NCBI GenBank assembly: GCA_963995525.1
Contig: OZ023213.1
Span: 35,722,293-35,786,292, forward strand
Direction of reading: 5' to 3'
DNA length: 64,000 nucleotides
Source: Escarpia spicata
Taxonomy: Eukaryota > Annelida > Polychaeta > Sabellida > Siboglinidae
Each line of letters opens with the position of its first letter. Positions within the stretch are counted from its first letter, which is position 1. This document shows positions 33,701 to 46,569 of this stretch, piece by piece. A model generated the notes under the pieces. That model worked only from the letters and a program-made list of their open reading frames with translations, was not told the origin of the DNA and made no database searches. A program made the position numbers and the translations under genes.

Positions 33701-35600
33701 AAAGAGGCTCTCTTCCGGTCGCGAGCTCCCTCCAAGAGTGTTGTTGGAAGGAACTCGCGACCGGGAACGAGTCGCTGTTTGGAGAGTGTCCGTTTGTTAC
33801 TAAATATGATTTCGTGCTATTGCCAATATTGTAAAAATATTCACTGTATCGATTGCATGCAAAACAATAGTTAGGATGTTCATCCTTGAGTACACACTGA
33901 CGAATAACACCGTTAAATGTCAGCACCACTGCGAGAAAACAAAATAAACACGACGTCGCATAACATATAAATGAATCAAAGTATATATAATTATATTTAA
34001 TTCACGGTTCTATCTCGAGCTATTCGTTACTTTAAAACACGCATCCTATAAATCCAACAACATTTTGGTAAAGGGTGAGTTTAACACGAGACTTAGAAAT
34101 GCTGCTGATTATAGCCAGGCCCGAATACAGGGTGTATGTGTTACGTGTCACTGTGTGTCGACTACCCGTCGACATCGCGATCAGTTGCACTCATATCGAG
34201 ACTTGTTGTTGTTGTACTCGGGTGTCCACCATAAAGTATGACCATATGTCACGTTCTGTACACATTTGTGACCCGCCTCGGCGAATCACGTATTAAGTGG
34301 CACTGGTCTATTCTGTACACGAGTCAAAATAGCAGTCTACGTCATGTATGTTCCATCAATTTTGTGATTTTGGCAGAAATAGATTCCTTATAATAATATA
34401 ATCTTTCAACGTTCAGCTTATTTATCTCGACAAACAATCATAAACCAGTGAAATACATTCACCTATAAACAGACGTATTAACATAACAATATAAATCAGT
34501 TTCTCAAAACGTTGCTTTCTTAAAGTTTACTTCAATTTTAACAACACATAAAACTACTGATGATATTGCAACACGTGAGGTACTATGTTAAAACCCATCA
34601 TCTGTGGAATCCAAAATGGTACAAAATTCAATTTCAAAATTTTGCGACTTAATACCCGCTTAGCTGTGTAGGTAGGTAGGCCACACTAGTGTCCACTTCC
34701 TTCTGTTCGTTCCTGGGTCATCTGATTATATAATACAGTATGGACTGTTTAACTTTAAATCGGACGGTGCCTAACGTCTGTGATATCTGTACTCTGGCCT
34801 ACAATGGCTGTAAATGGTCCAATATCAAAACCCTATCATCAATATTGTACCAGATGGTTTCCAGTATTGTACCAGCTGGTCCAATATTAAAACCTGTGAT
34901 TTCATATTGGCCCGTTTTCAAGACTCACAGAAAAAACAATAAAAAGGCAGTTTCATAACTTTAATACTCACGCTTTTAATTGTTAACTAAAAGAAATGAT
35001 TTTCAATTCTGAAAAAAATGTATGTGAAAAAATACGATATAGTTAAGTCCACACTTTTACATCAATATGAAAAATGTGTGGATTGTTTCTTGCCTAATTA
35101 AACTTGTTTCGCGCACAAAATGTTGCTCCATTCCGTCCCATGGAAAGAACATGTAGCCTAGCCTACATGTAATGTATCCCTATAGCGCATATGGGATTAA
35201 GATACATTTCAAAACCTAAGTTTAATTTTCAAATGTTTACAAAATTACTTTATGTAGTTTGCAAAACGTATGGTGCAACCATAGTTGTTTCCGTGACTTA
35301 AATGGGTCGCATTTATAATCTGCTATTCATTTGTGAAACAAAATGGTTGCGTGAGTCGAATGTAAGTCGAATGTAACTATATATCGCCGTAGCTTGAACC
35401 ATCAAAAAGTCGTAAGTTATTTTTTAAGTTTAAGGAGTACACCCCTAGAAAATATCAAAACTATTAAACAATTTAATTGACTAAAATAACACTCGTTACT
35501 GGACACGGCAGTTACCGTGGCTGGATTCTAGGACAGCGAAACACTGGAACCAAAAGCATCAAGTCTATTGACCTTTTTATGTATGTCAACGTGACTGTTG
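30761..35600. other. Gene-poor AT-rich region left of the globin promoter
   Basis: No exon is supported. Contents: the dispersed repeat tail at 31708-31795, CA-rich microsatellites (31826-31905), a (TAA)n run (31981-32000) and many short spurious frames. Confidence 0.5.
31708..31795 (+). repeat. Dispersed repeat tail (CGCTTTGAGCAGTC type)
   Basis: GGGAGTAAAGTG, CGCTTTGAGCAGTC, TAAGGATTATA and CTATATAAGAA match 38073-38135. The CGCTTTGAG...CTATATAA arrangement is like the shared 3' end of some L2/CR1-group LINEs and their SINEs. Confidence 0.6.
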
Positions 35601-35626
35601 GCACGGGGCATCGGCCGTTATGGCAG

Positions 35627-35698
35627 TATAAAAGCGTCTCCTTTTGGGGAGATCTTTAGCTGTTCTGGGAGCCACACACTCATCGACGACACATATAT
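35627..35698 (+). promoter_or_regulatory. Globin promoter and untranslated first exon (plus-strand gene)
   Basis: TATAAAA at 35627-35633. Exactly 31 bp after its first base comes AGCTGTTCTGGGA, then GCCACACACTCAT, then a GTGAGT donor at 35699. The minus-strand globin gene has TATAAAG, AGCTGTTAGTTCTGGGA at the same 31-bp spacing, GCCACACACTCAT and GTGAGT. This conserved block fixes the likely start site near 35658 and an untranslated exon of about 41 bp. Confidence 0.8.
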
Positions 35699-35744
35699 GT
35701 GAGTAGACAGTTATATTGCTCTTTATCTGGGAATGAACGTAAAG

Positions 35745-36420
35745 GCAGTTTCTAGGGAAACTTTCGTAGTTAAACGTAACATTTAAGGAAACATGTATTA
35801 CGACTTTGTTTTAAACTCGCTATGCACCGTCTAGGAAAGTTCCTAGTTAAACAAAATATTTACGGAGATATGTATTAAAACTGTGAGGGAAATTCAGCAT
35901 GAAACGTCTAAGGAAATTCACTATGCACCCTCTATGTTGTTGGTTAAACATAACATTTACAGAGATATATATTAAAACGGTGTGGGTAATAATTCGTCTT
36001 GCCGCCTCCAAGGAAAGATTCGTTAAAAATAACAACGGGGACATATAATAAAATGTTGTGGACAATTCGATATGCCGCTAACAGGAAATGTGTCATAGTT
36101 AAACGTAACATCTAAAGTCTACGCAGATATGTGTAATACGACTTTGTAGGATATTCAGCTTCTATGGAGTTTCGTTGTTAAATGTAACAATTTTGGAAAC
36201 ACAATACAGTTTTGTGAAGAAAAAACTCGTTAAATAGCTTCTGGGATCGTGTCGCAGTTAAACGTAACATTTATGGAGAAACAAATACGATTTTATGGGG
36301 AATTCGCTAAGTAATTTATAGGGAAAGCTTCATAGTTAAACGTAATATTTATAGGTAATACGACTTTTGGGGAAATTCACTATGCCACTTCAAGAAAAAC
36401 GTTTTGTAGTTAAACGCACG
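35745..36420. repeat. ~80-bp diverged minisatellite, about 9 units, in globin first intron
   Basis: AGTTAAACGTAACATTTA-like starts recur at 35768, 35845, 35941, 36023, 36097, 36176, 36259, 36332 and 36408 (73-96 bp apart). Each is followed by ATATGTATTACGAC-like and ATTCGCTATGC-like blocks. The array begins about 45 bp after the untranslated exon. Confidence 0.8.
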
Positions 36421-36911
36421 TACCTCATTCCCACTGTATGGTGATTAATGTTGAATTGGTAAAGTAGTTACTGTTTCATTTGTGTAAGATATTAAGTTTA
36501 ATTATTATGAACGAATACTGTTTTGTTAGGTGACGAGTAATTTTACATGAGCGACACACTGCAGTCGTTTTAAATATAGATTTATAGCGTTTAAAAGGCT
36601 GCATCCGCTGATTAAAAAGACAAAGACCAAGACTGTAGCGCTTGTGTAAATATTTTTCTCAACTTGACGTTCAGGCTTCTTTCGTTTCAGACACAGTTTG
36701 CGAAAAACGAAACTATTAAGGCAACATGTTAGCTCGTTTGTTATAAGCTGCCATTTAGCTTTAATGAAACCATCGGACAAACTATTGTTAACGGTATACG
36801 AACACAATTTGGCAAATAAATGACAAACGGTGTTTAGCTCGATATAATGTGGCATATAGAACTATTCATTAGGGCGTTAAAATATTACAAGATCAAAGTG
36901 AATCATTTTAC

Positions 36912-37285
36912 TAGGAGATTGAGAGGAGATCAGAAAAAATTGTTTAAAATATTGAATGGTTATGGAAATATTGATATAAATATTGTTTTATCAGTTAAGA
37001 AAGATAGAAAGACTAGAGGACATGAAGTTACATTAGTATAGGAGCAGTGTAGATTAGATATAAGAAAGTTCTCATTTTCACAAAGGACTGTCAATGAAAG
37101 GAACGGATAATCTGCTGATTGTGTGGGTGCTAGTAGCGTGAATATGTTTAAAAATAAAATCGACATATATCTCAGAAGGGCGGGATACACGTACATAGAA
37201 AGGGTCGGACTCTCGATAAGCCAAAAGGCTTCTTTGTCCACCTGCCACCTAGAGTCTTATTAAATCTTGTTAAATCATTTTGGAG
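36912..37285 (+). mobile_element. 5'-truncated LINE, same family as 48.85-51.5 kb
   Basis: About 90% identical by eye to 51120-51510. It encodes RRLRGDQKKLFKILNGYG and further decayed RT C-terminal sequence, and ends with the tail CTTGTTAAATCTTGTTAAA-like repeat (TTAAATCTTGTTAAATC at 37260). It lies in the 5' UTR intron of the plus-strand globin gene, same orientation. Confidence 0.85.
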
Positions 37286-37959
37286 ATTCTTGCAAACGCA
37301 CTCGAATTAAACCGACTGTGCATATTACACATGTAGACCATGTTTACCGATGAGCTAAATCAGCATAGGAAGGAGATATTGTTTGTATTTGTTAAACATT
37401 TTGCTTAGCATCTATATTCTTGGTAACTCAGTAAATTTGAGTAATTTGTTTTATAGAAACTTCATACGTTTCTGTTTCATTAATATAATATGGTTCTTGG
37501 CTTTCCATCAATAATAATTATATATGTAGCGTATTTCAAGACACCTGATTTGTTTTCAATAATGACTGCAGTTTATTTACACATTTTAGATTATGGGTTT
37601 CTTGCCGGGATGACGAAAACCCACTAAATGACGTCCCCGTTATCACAACCGACTATTGCAACATTTAAAAATTGCACAGCGAAACATAGTAATAATTTCC
37701 TTTATGTAGTATAATATTGCTAAAGTGGAAACATCATCACGCCATTGGCAAGAGGCCATGCCTGAAATCACGAAGCCATCTACTTCTCTGAATCACACAG
37801 AGTAACCCCGTGGTAGTCAAACGAAAACAATAAGATATCGAGTTAGCAAAATCATCATAATTACTCTCGTTAAAACGAATAACCAGCATCATTGTTTACC
37901 ATCATCTGAAATATGAGGATGTCCCGATGTTTTGTTCACTCACCTGTATAAATGAGTAT

Positions 37960-38150
37960 CTAGCTATAAATAGTGGTGGATATTTGTGTACGATTAGTAT
38001 TCGCGCATTAATTGCAACGTGGCTGAATGTTCCCAGTAAAATCGAGATGGTGTTCGATTGAACAAATCTAACAGGGAGTAAAATATAAAACGCTTTGAGC
38101 AGTCCTTAGCACGGGATACTACGCTACATAAGAACTTACCTTTATATATG
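37960..38150 (+). repeat. Dispersed repeat, longest copy, abutting globin exon
   Basis: Contains both blocks seen separately elsewhere: GTGGTGGATATTTGTGTA...ATTGCAACGTGG (as at 10.1 kb) and GGGAGTAAAATA...CGCTTTGAGCAGTC...ACATAAGAAC (as at 31.7 kb). It ends about 10-20 bp before the splice acceptor of the first coding globin exon. Confidence 0.7.
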
Positions 38151-38163
38151 TGTCGACAGAAGC

Positions 38164-40570
38164 ATGCGTCTACTCGGCATCATCCTTCTGATAGCCTGCG
38201 GGCTTGCGGCTGTCGACGTCAAGGGGGAGCTTTGCTCCCCCGAAGACTCCGACATCGTCATCAAGCAATGGCAGGATGTGAGCAGGCCTGACGCCGCAGC
38301 ACAGACCAAGTTGTCATGTGGACATGCCGTGTTCGACAAGTAAGTCAAACCCGGGGATTATTCCATTAATATAGCTAACACAAATGTCCGTCACCTGACG
38401 GGATGCCTTGATAGAAGACAGTCGAGAAAGTAATATTTACAAAATTTTACTAAACACAGAGTATTGCTACATAAACACCACAATGCACTCTCAGATAATC
38501 GTTGCGTAATTTGTTCACATTTTTGCGTAAGTGGCTAACACAAAATGGGGTCTCAAAGTGTAAGATTGTGATAAAATGTCCGATATAATGTATACTAACA
38601 TCTTGCCCATGGCACAGTAAACTGACCAATAAGCGGCGAGCTATGACGTCGGTTATGACGAGCTGTGTTCGTAGTTTTGCCCGACATGTGCAGGAATAGC
38701 TCGATACATTTGTTTCGTGTTTTTCCTTCAATTCAGAAGTTGAGTTACACTTTTATACGCATAGACGACTATAATAACACCATAATTACATGCACCATAC
38801 GGACGTAACAATGTTACACTATTTCCATGAAACAGTAAGTTTTTCTTACCCAGTTGGTTATTAAAGTGTTAAAGTATCATGTTAATGCTACATTCCACTG
38901 GGCAAATTGTTAGAGTATTTACCAATGGTGAAGTAGAGATTGTTTTTCAACTTTCGAATTCACACCATGGTATTCACTATAAACACAAGGAGCGCATTGG
39001 TATACAATATTACTACAACGTTCGCGTGATGTAAAATGAGAACGATCCACTGAGACTACGTACCTGTTGCTATGTTATCGTTGCGGCTCTCTCCCGACAG
39101 GCTCTTCGAAATGGCACCCGGCGCCAAAGCTCTGTTCGCCCGCGTCAACGTCGCTGACATCAACAGCCCGGAGTTCAATAGCCACGTGATGCGTGTGATG
39201 GGAGGTTTGGATGTTCTCATCAACTACCTTGGCGACCCACCAACCCTGCAGAGCATGCTTGCTCATCTCGCCGACCAGCACGTCGTGCGTGACGGCGTCA
39301 CCACCGCTGGCTTTGGAGTGAGTAGATCATAATTTTATTAAAGGGAGACGTTGTGTTACTAGTTTTCATTCGTCATTTAATTAATATAATTAACATAACA
39401 ACTGTGGTGAAGGTATACTGACCACCAAATTGTGTTTAGTAAGGCTGTAACAACGTTCGTAATTTTGAAGATACGACCCCGGAACATATTTATATATTAA
39501 AAAATCCAGTTTCATAACAAGCTTCATTGACAATACTGCCGAGGCGGGCTGAGTTAACCACAGTACTCTTTGATGTTCAACGATGTCTCATTTCCTACAT
39601 TCAACACGGCAGACTTCCTGTTACAAATTACTATGGTTTATGGTGGCTAATTCCGGGTAGAGCAACTGACAGCTTCCCTTCCCTTTACGTTGTTACACGC
39701 CCTGGTTATACGTTGGCGCAGCAACGCGATTAAACGACGTCCACTCTTTCCTCTAATAATTATGATCTTAATAGAATCATTATTTTGAAGATAATCCGCC
39801 TGCCAAATTGCTCCCACAAAGAGTTCACACGGTAAACAAGACATTTAATTTCCAAACACGCTTTAGTAGCAGTAATTCGGAGGTAGTCGAGCAAGTACCG
39901 CAAGTAAACTTGATGTCTGGCGCTACATTTAAGACAATTGATTCAGCGAATCTCATTCTAAACATGAATTTTGAAATGGGTTATAATAATGTTTTTTTCT
40001 TCACACCACCTGAAAGACACACCGCTTTGAAACAATACATTCGTCTTTGGTAGCTCGATTCTCTTTCGTTCTACAGTACTTTGGTTTGTGAATTGTGTAT
40101 ACGTCTATGTTTTCTCCATTCCTGATGTTAAGAAAAGTGAATGCACTATTGACTACAATGACAAATCGTGTTTTGTATTTTAATTGGAATGACAGTAACA
40201 GTTACATAAAAGGCTTATTATCCCCGACCAGGATATATGGTCTGTTTTCATGGAACACGGAAAGAACACCGTGATTTTGTACAAGTTAGTCAACATACAA
40301 CTGTGCATAGCGTCCTTTCTGTAAACTGAGATCGATCCCAGTCTTATTTCCATACACGGCACACGAAAAGGCATCTGCCATACTAATCGTCGTGGTACAC
40401 AGACCGAATGCTTCTTCTTGTACATCTCACACACAGACCAATATATGTTTCAGGTGATGGCGAAGGTTCTGATGGCAAGTATGCCCCAGGTCGTTGAGGA
40501 CTTCAACCCCGACGCGTGGCGCAACTGCCTGATCCCGATCCTCAACGGCATGTCCGCCGGTCTGCCCTAG
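38164..40570 (+). CDS. Extracellular hemoglobin chain, annelid type (globin gene 1)
   Basis: Coding exons are 38164-38339, 39101-39317 and 40454-40570 (169 aa). An untranslated exon (about 35658-35698) is spliced to AG at 38159-38160. Residues 1-21 or so form a signal peptide (RLLGIILLIACGLA). Cys24 and Cys156 are placed as the disulfide pair of annelid erythrocruorin chains. Other landmarks are Trp36 in helix A, distal His87 (SHVMRVMGGLD) and proximal His114 (MLAHLADQH). Intron phases 2 and 0 match the ancient B12.2 and G7.0 globin introns. The FNPDAW...C...NGM..GL end resembles B-type chains of polychaete and vestimentiferan hemoglobins. The chain would be secreted and assemble into giant extracellular hemoglobin to carry oxygen. 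Cys52 (KLSCGHAVF) is extra. The Cys next to the distal His, implicated in sulfide binding in vestimentiferan B2, is absent (Val88). Confidence 0.95.
38336..38464 (+). repeat. Left arm of 129-bp inverted repeat, spans exon-1 splice donor
   Basis: This segment covers the last four bases of globin coding exon 1, the GTAAGT donor and 125 bp of intron. Its reverse complement is at 41192-41320 with about 95% identity. Confidence 0.95.
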
Positions 40571-40966
40571 ACGCATGCACACCACTTCGCCGCCAGAAAC
40601 CAGCGACGACGACAACGTCGCCGTAGTCCTCACACCTTCTGCATCAGCGCACCGCCAGACAGCGCAGATGGTTTAATCCGGCAGGTGGAGCTACTGGAAC
40701 GTCGTTGAATCGTCGGCATTCAAACGTACATCCGTTGGCTGCCTTCAAAACTGGACAATCGTCGGTTATAACAAGCCCGTGTGGCTCCCGGTTTGTTATG
40801 ACGACGGTATGGTCGACGTAGCGGCGACGAACCAGCGAAACTCTATCGTCATCCCTGCCTGTCAAAATTCCACGAACTGTACTGGCGACAATCTAGGTGA
40901 CGAAACCAGTGTCATGTCGCACTGAAAAAATCTCACAGCAAAAGGACGACACCCAACTCAGAGTGC

Positions 40967-40972
40967 AATAAA
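40967..40972 (+). terminator. Globin gene 1 polyadenylation signal
   Basis: GTGCAATAAAATATGC lies 396 bp after the stop. The minus-strand globin has a matching TGCAATAAAATAT at a similar distance, which supports both. Confidence 0.75.
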
Positions 40973-41085
40973 ATATGCAAAATAGGACCAATTATTTTGT
41001 TTATTTTCTCAGTATTGGACTCTCTCTTCGCATTGTCTCTAAACAGTATGTTAACTCCTGTCAAAACTATGTGGACACATAATTT

Positions 41086-41162
41086 AGGTCATATATATAT
41101 ATATATATATATATATAAACACAGAGTAATATATATATATATATATATATATAAACACAGAG

Positions 41163-41191
<29 letters not shown>
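41086..41191. repeat. (TA)n tracts with AAACACAGAGTA units
   Basis: Two AAACACAGAGTA units (41118 and 41153) are embedded in (TA)n, and a third follows in inverse form at 41193-41204. Confidence 0.9.
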
Positions 41192-41194
<3 letters not shown>

Positions 41195-41317
41195 CTCTGT
41201 GTTTAGTAACATTTTGTAAATATTACTTCCTCGACTGTCTTATATCAAGGCATCCCGTCAGGTGACGGACATTTGTGTTAGCTATATTAATGGAACAATC
41301 TCCAGGTTTGACTTACT

Positions 41318-41320
<3 letters not shown>
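41192..41320 (-). repeat. Right arm of 129-bp inverted repeat (antisense copy of globin exon-1 donor region)
   Basis: Reverse complement of 38336-38464 with about six mismatches, including the splice donor (ACTTACTTGT). It is bounded on both sides by (TA)n and starts 220 bp after the globin polyadenylation signal. Confidence 0.95.
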
Positions 41321-41353
<33 letters not shown>

Positions 41354-41374
41354 CATAAATACACACACACATAT

Positions 41375-41412
<38 letters not shown>

Positions 41413-41426
41413 TAGTGTTTGTGCGC

Positions 41427-41500
<74 letters not shown>
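41321..41500. repeat. (TA)n, (CGTG)n and (GT)n microsatellites
   Basis: Consecutive tracts: TA (41321-41348), CA, TA (41377-41398), GCGT (41427-41466) and GT (41466-41500). Confidence 0.95.
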
Positions 41501-41503
<3 letters not shown>

Positions 41504-43500
41504 ATGTGGAGAAGACATCAATTGCATAGAACCATACGCAACTCAGTTGGTTTCCATTTTATCATCATTCCAGCTAGCAGTGCGCACGTAGAATTATAAG
41601 TCAATTAGAATTGTCACACGCACATGCATCAGGCATGATGGCGAGGACGCGCACGCTAACACAAATATATACACGCACGCATAGGCCTACATGCAATTCT
41701 ATTTAAAAAAAATAACAGTTGCAGTGAAATTACGAGTGCGGAGAAGGTTGTTTTGTGTAACGATGACGTCACTAAGCTTCTGTCTCGTGCGTGGCTTCCG
41801 CAGCAACCATATTGGAATAAACACAGCGAATTTTGATATCTGCACTATTGTAAGTTAACATTTAAAAACATTTAAAACATATTGACAGAATAAACCACAG
41901 GCCAAGTAATATTTTTCAGGAACGATTGCCATTTATTGACGTAATTTCCGGTTCACGTTACATCATCAGGAAATCGTCCATTGTCAATTACCACAAGTTA
42001 ACTCACAGCTACGGTAGATGCTATATAAAATACAATTAAATTAAAACGTACTCGCTTGGCTATGGAAAAGTTTGTTTAGCAATGGTACGTAGATTCGGGG
42101 GAGAAAGATAACGCTATATAACTATATTGCTGAGCAACAAAAGAAACACGAACATTTTAAACGTGTTTTGTCACTCCACCATAAATTTGCAGAACTGTTG
42201 TTGGCAAAGTAGCGTGACGAAGATAGAATGTCCTATCTAGATTAAGTCGACAGTCTCGGCAGGGCACCCGTTTTACATACGGTCGGTCCTGTCCGGTTAG
42301 TTCAGCGATTATGTGGGTACGTAGCACATTCACGTGCAAAGGCCGCCGGTGGAATTTGAGAGGTGGGCATAGTTTATTCGGTCAACACGAATAACAGGAA
42401 AAGCTGAAGAATGTGTTATCCCTTGTAGTCGTGTCACGGCAACCACGGGAGTTACACACAATCGGTCGCGAACTGAACAACTTTGGAGGATCCCTGCTAG
42501 ACAAGACCGCCATTTTCATCGTACACCTGATGGATAGGTTATTCGTCTTCGTCGTCTTCTTCCTCTTTCGCTTCATCTTCTTCTTCTTCCTTATTGTTCT
42601 TCTTCTTTAACTTTCTTCTTCTTCGCAAATACTTCACATTTTTTACAAGAGTCTGTTGAAAGTGTACCGCAGTTACAACAAGACCGTACAAGCACGCATG
42701 CATGCACGCACGCGCGCACGCACGCACACACACGCACACACACGCACACACATGCACACATGCACACATGCACACATGCACACATGCACACATGCACACA
42801 TGCACACACGCACACGCACACACGAAGAAGAAGAACAACCTATCTATCAGTGGGATACAATCAATATGAGAGTTTGTTCTTGAGTTTCCCACATGGGAAA
42901 TAATTGAGTATCGTAACATAATGAACTCTTCCACTTGTAGCTATACAGGGCGATGACTTGTTTCTTCAAGTGAGATATAATGTGGTTGTTCATGTGCATC
43001 TGACTAAGTGTCTGTTGTATTTTCTTACGACGACCTTACCGCAGAGCGAGCAGATACCGATGGGTAGACACTACAATAGTTCCGTATATATACTATACAT
43101 AATAGTTTATGTATATGGGGTTACATGATGACGGCATCTAATATGCCATGTGGCCACCATGCAACACAACTTCAATACAAAATAGTTGTATTTGTGTATA
43201 CCTTTATGTTGTTGTTGCTTTTGCAAAAATAACAAATCGTTTGAATTTCCCTTCTTCTGTCTTCTTCGTTTTTCTTCGCTGTTATTTGCTGATCTTCGTT
43301 TTTCTAAGCTCTTCTTTGATTGACTTTGAACTTATTCACTCTTCTTCACATCTCCGTTCTTATTTGACAAGTCGACACGAGGTTACGCAGATTCCGCGTA
43401 ACAAATCAAATTCGTCACAGCGAAAACTGATCAGCTATTCCATGCTTATATCCACAGGCGTCTTCAGTTGTGGGGAATGTAATTGGTTACCCTGAATTGG
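41501..43500. other. Gene-poor spacer with pyrimidine tract and CA repeats
   Basis: No gene seen. A CTTCTT-rich stretch at 42541-42630 and CA/CGCA/CATGCACA repeats at 42690-42825 are followed by a short GAAGAAGAAG stretch, so TTC and GAA tracts face each other. A second CTTCTT stretch lies at 43250-43345. Confidence 0.5.
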
Positions 43501-43514
43501 GGCAAGTAATGAAA

Positions 43515-44805
<1,291 letters not shown>

Positions 44806-45617
44806 TAATGGTCATATGAAATATGCACATCCCCCCAGTGGCGAGGGAACGAAATTCATATCGGGGGGGGGGGGCTGCCGGAGCTTCAGCACCACTCCGC
44901 TGTCGGAGTGACGTAGGAAGACGAGGGTGGGGGATGCTGTTGAAATGTGTTCTTCGCCGCTGTTTCGCCGTAACTTCAGTTTATCCAGCTTCTCTCCGCT
45001 GTCTCGGTTGAACTGATGACATCCGAAGACAAGAGGGTGCCATTTAAAAATGTCTGCCCTCCAAATGCACCCGTCTTCATGGTTGCAAAATACACCCTGC
45101 TCCTCTCATAAAACCTACATTTGCACCCGCCATTGACGCTCGCCTAAATATAAGCACACATTCACTGGTGTGCAGAACCATATGTCTGTCCCCCAGCGAA
45201 ATTCCCGGGGACAGGTATCACCGTGACGTTCCCCCAGACGTTCCCGCCGCCGCCGATAAAACAATTTAAAAACTAGAATGACGCTACTCGTTCTCGTGCA
45301 CTCCGTCAACTTATCGCTGACACGATGAGGTTATTAATAAATACCATAACTGGGGTTAACAGCTTCGTTTTTAATTGTTATTTAACTTTTACCAAGATAC
45401 CACCTCCCCGTGTAAAGTTTAGTAAACTCGTCCGGATACACTACGACCTCCCACCAAGCGAGACGTACTTTATGGATGGCCACTAACACATATAATTGAA
45501 AAGTCGGAACAAAATGTAGGGGTAGTGTTTTTAACTTAATAATAGTGTTTTGACAATACGCTCGAAACACTACCCTAGTGCTTTCGAGGGGAAGACCTAG
45601 TGTTTTCAACTTACTAT
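44806..45617. other. Spacer
   Basis: A G9-10 homopolymer lies at about 44865-44873. No exon or known repeat recognised. Confidence 0.4.
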
Positions 45618-45990
45618 ACCGGGTCTCGTCTAAATTTTGCGGGCCGGACCGAGCCTGGGCTGATAATCCATGTTGGCCCAACGTTGGGTCAACATGTTGG
45701 GCCAATGTAGGGCCGATGTGCAAAATGACCGTGGTCCAACATGGGTTGCCAACGTTGGGCCAACACAAAATGCCCACGTTGGCCCATCTGGGATGTTACA
45801 CTAAAAAATATTGTTTTCTAAGCTGGTGTTTTGCGGGCCGCGGGCCGCGGGCTGCGGACTTACCCGCTTCTGGCCCGCGGGCCTGGGCTGGGCCTGGGAC
45901 AGAAATATTTATGCGGGCCTGGGAGGGCCTGGACTCAAACTGCTCAGTGCGGGCCGGACTTGAGCTAAAATTCTAGACCCGCGCAAGGCA
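45618..45990. mobile_element. MITE-like element with CCAACGTTGG internal repeats
   Basis: The left edge CGGGTCTCGTCTAAATTTTG and the right edge (reverse complement CGGGTCTAGAATTTTAG) form imperfect terminal inverted repeats, followed inside by GCGGGCCGGAC on both sides. The middle (45672-45790) is a set of GTTGGCCCAACGTTGGGTC-like palindromic units and the right third is GCGGGCCGCGGGC-rich. No transposase frame. Similar CCAACGTTGG repeats are common in invertebrate genomes. Confidence 0.5.
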
Positions 45991-46016
45991 CTAGCACGCA
46001 TGCGTGCACCCCCCAC

Positions 46017-46470
46017 ACACGCGCAAAACGGTGGCGCTACCTCACGGCGCCTGGATAATCGAGGACAAACCTAATCTTTTATTCTTGCTTAACAGACTCT
46101 CGCCTAGCTGCATGACTTCGCCAGGAAGATAGGTCTGGCTCAGAATCGCGTTTTGACTGCCCACTTGTTGACAGCCATGAGAGCTGCACCAAGTGAATAT
46201 GCATGTAATTAAAAGGTAGCTAATCTACGAAACAAAGTTTAATGTCGGTTTATTTTGGGTGTGACATGTTTCATTATAAGTTTACTATAGTACTATCTGA
46301 TAAAAGTGTATCCTTGTTTAATTTGTTATTTCATAATTAGCCTGAGAGCCAATCATCGTCTCTACCCGAATCTGGGGTAAAGCCTCCTACCAGTAACATT
46401 GGCAGGGCCGTAGTGAGTGGCCAATGCTGCCACCTCACGGCGCCTGGGTAATCGAGGCTACTAATCTTTC
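46017..46470. repeat. Duplicated CACCTCACGGCGCCTGG element
   Basis: ACCTCACGGCGCCTGGATAA followed by TCGAGG (about 46039) recurs as ACCTCACGGCGCCTGGGTAA with TCGAGG (about 46433). Both are followed by CTAATCTTT. The pair lies just upstream of the TLCD3-like gene. Confidence 0.7.
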
Positions 46471-46569
46471 AACACACAGTGGCGTCGCATTGAGGTGATG
46501 CAATTATCCGCAAATATGAGAAGCTATGGTCACTAGAGGGCGCCATGTGGAAGTTCTAAAAATGGCAAC

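Noticed and set aside
41427..41500. Possible CRISPR-like or regular spaced repeat in the GCGT/GT tract
   Set aside because: It is continuous microsatellite with no unique spacers, in a eukaryotic genome.
45382..45976. 130-codon frames on both strands with GPTLGQH repeats
   Set aside because: They come from CCAACGTTGG-type palindromic repeats of a MITE-like element.
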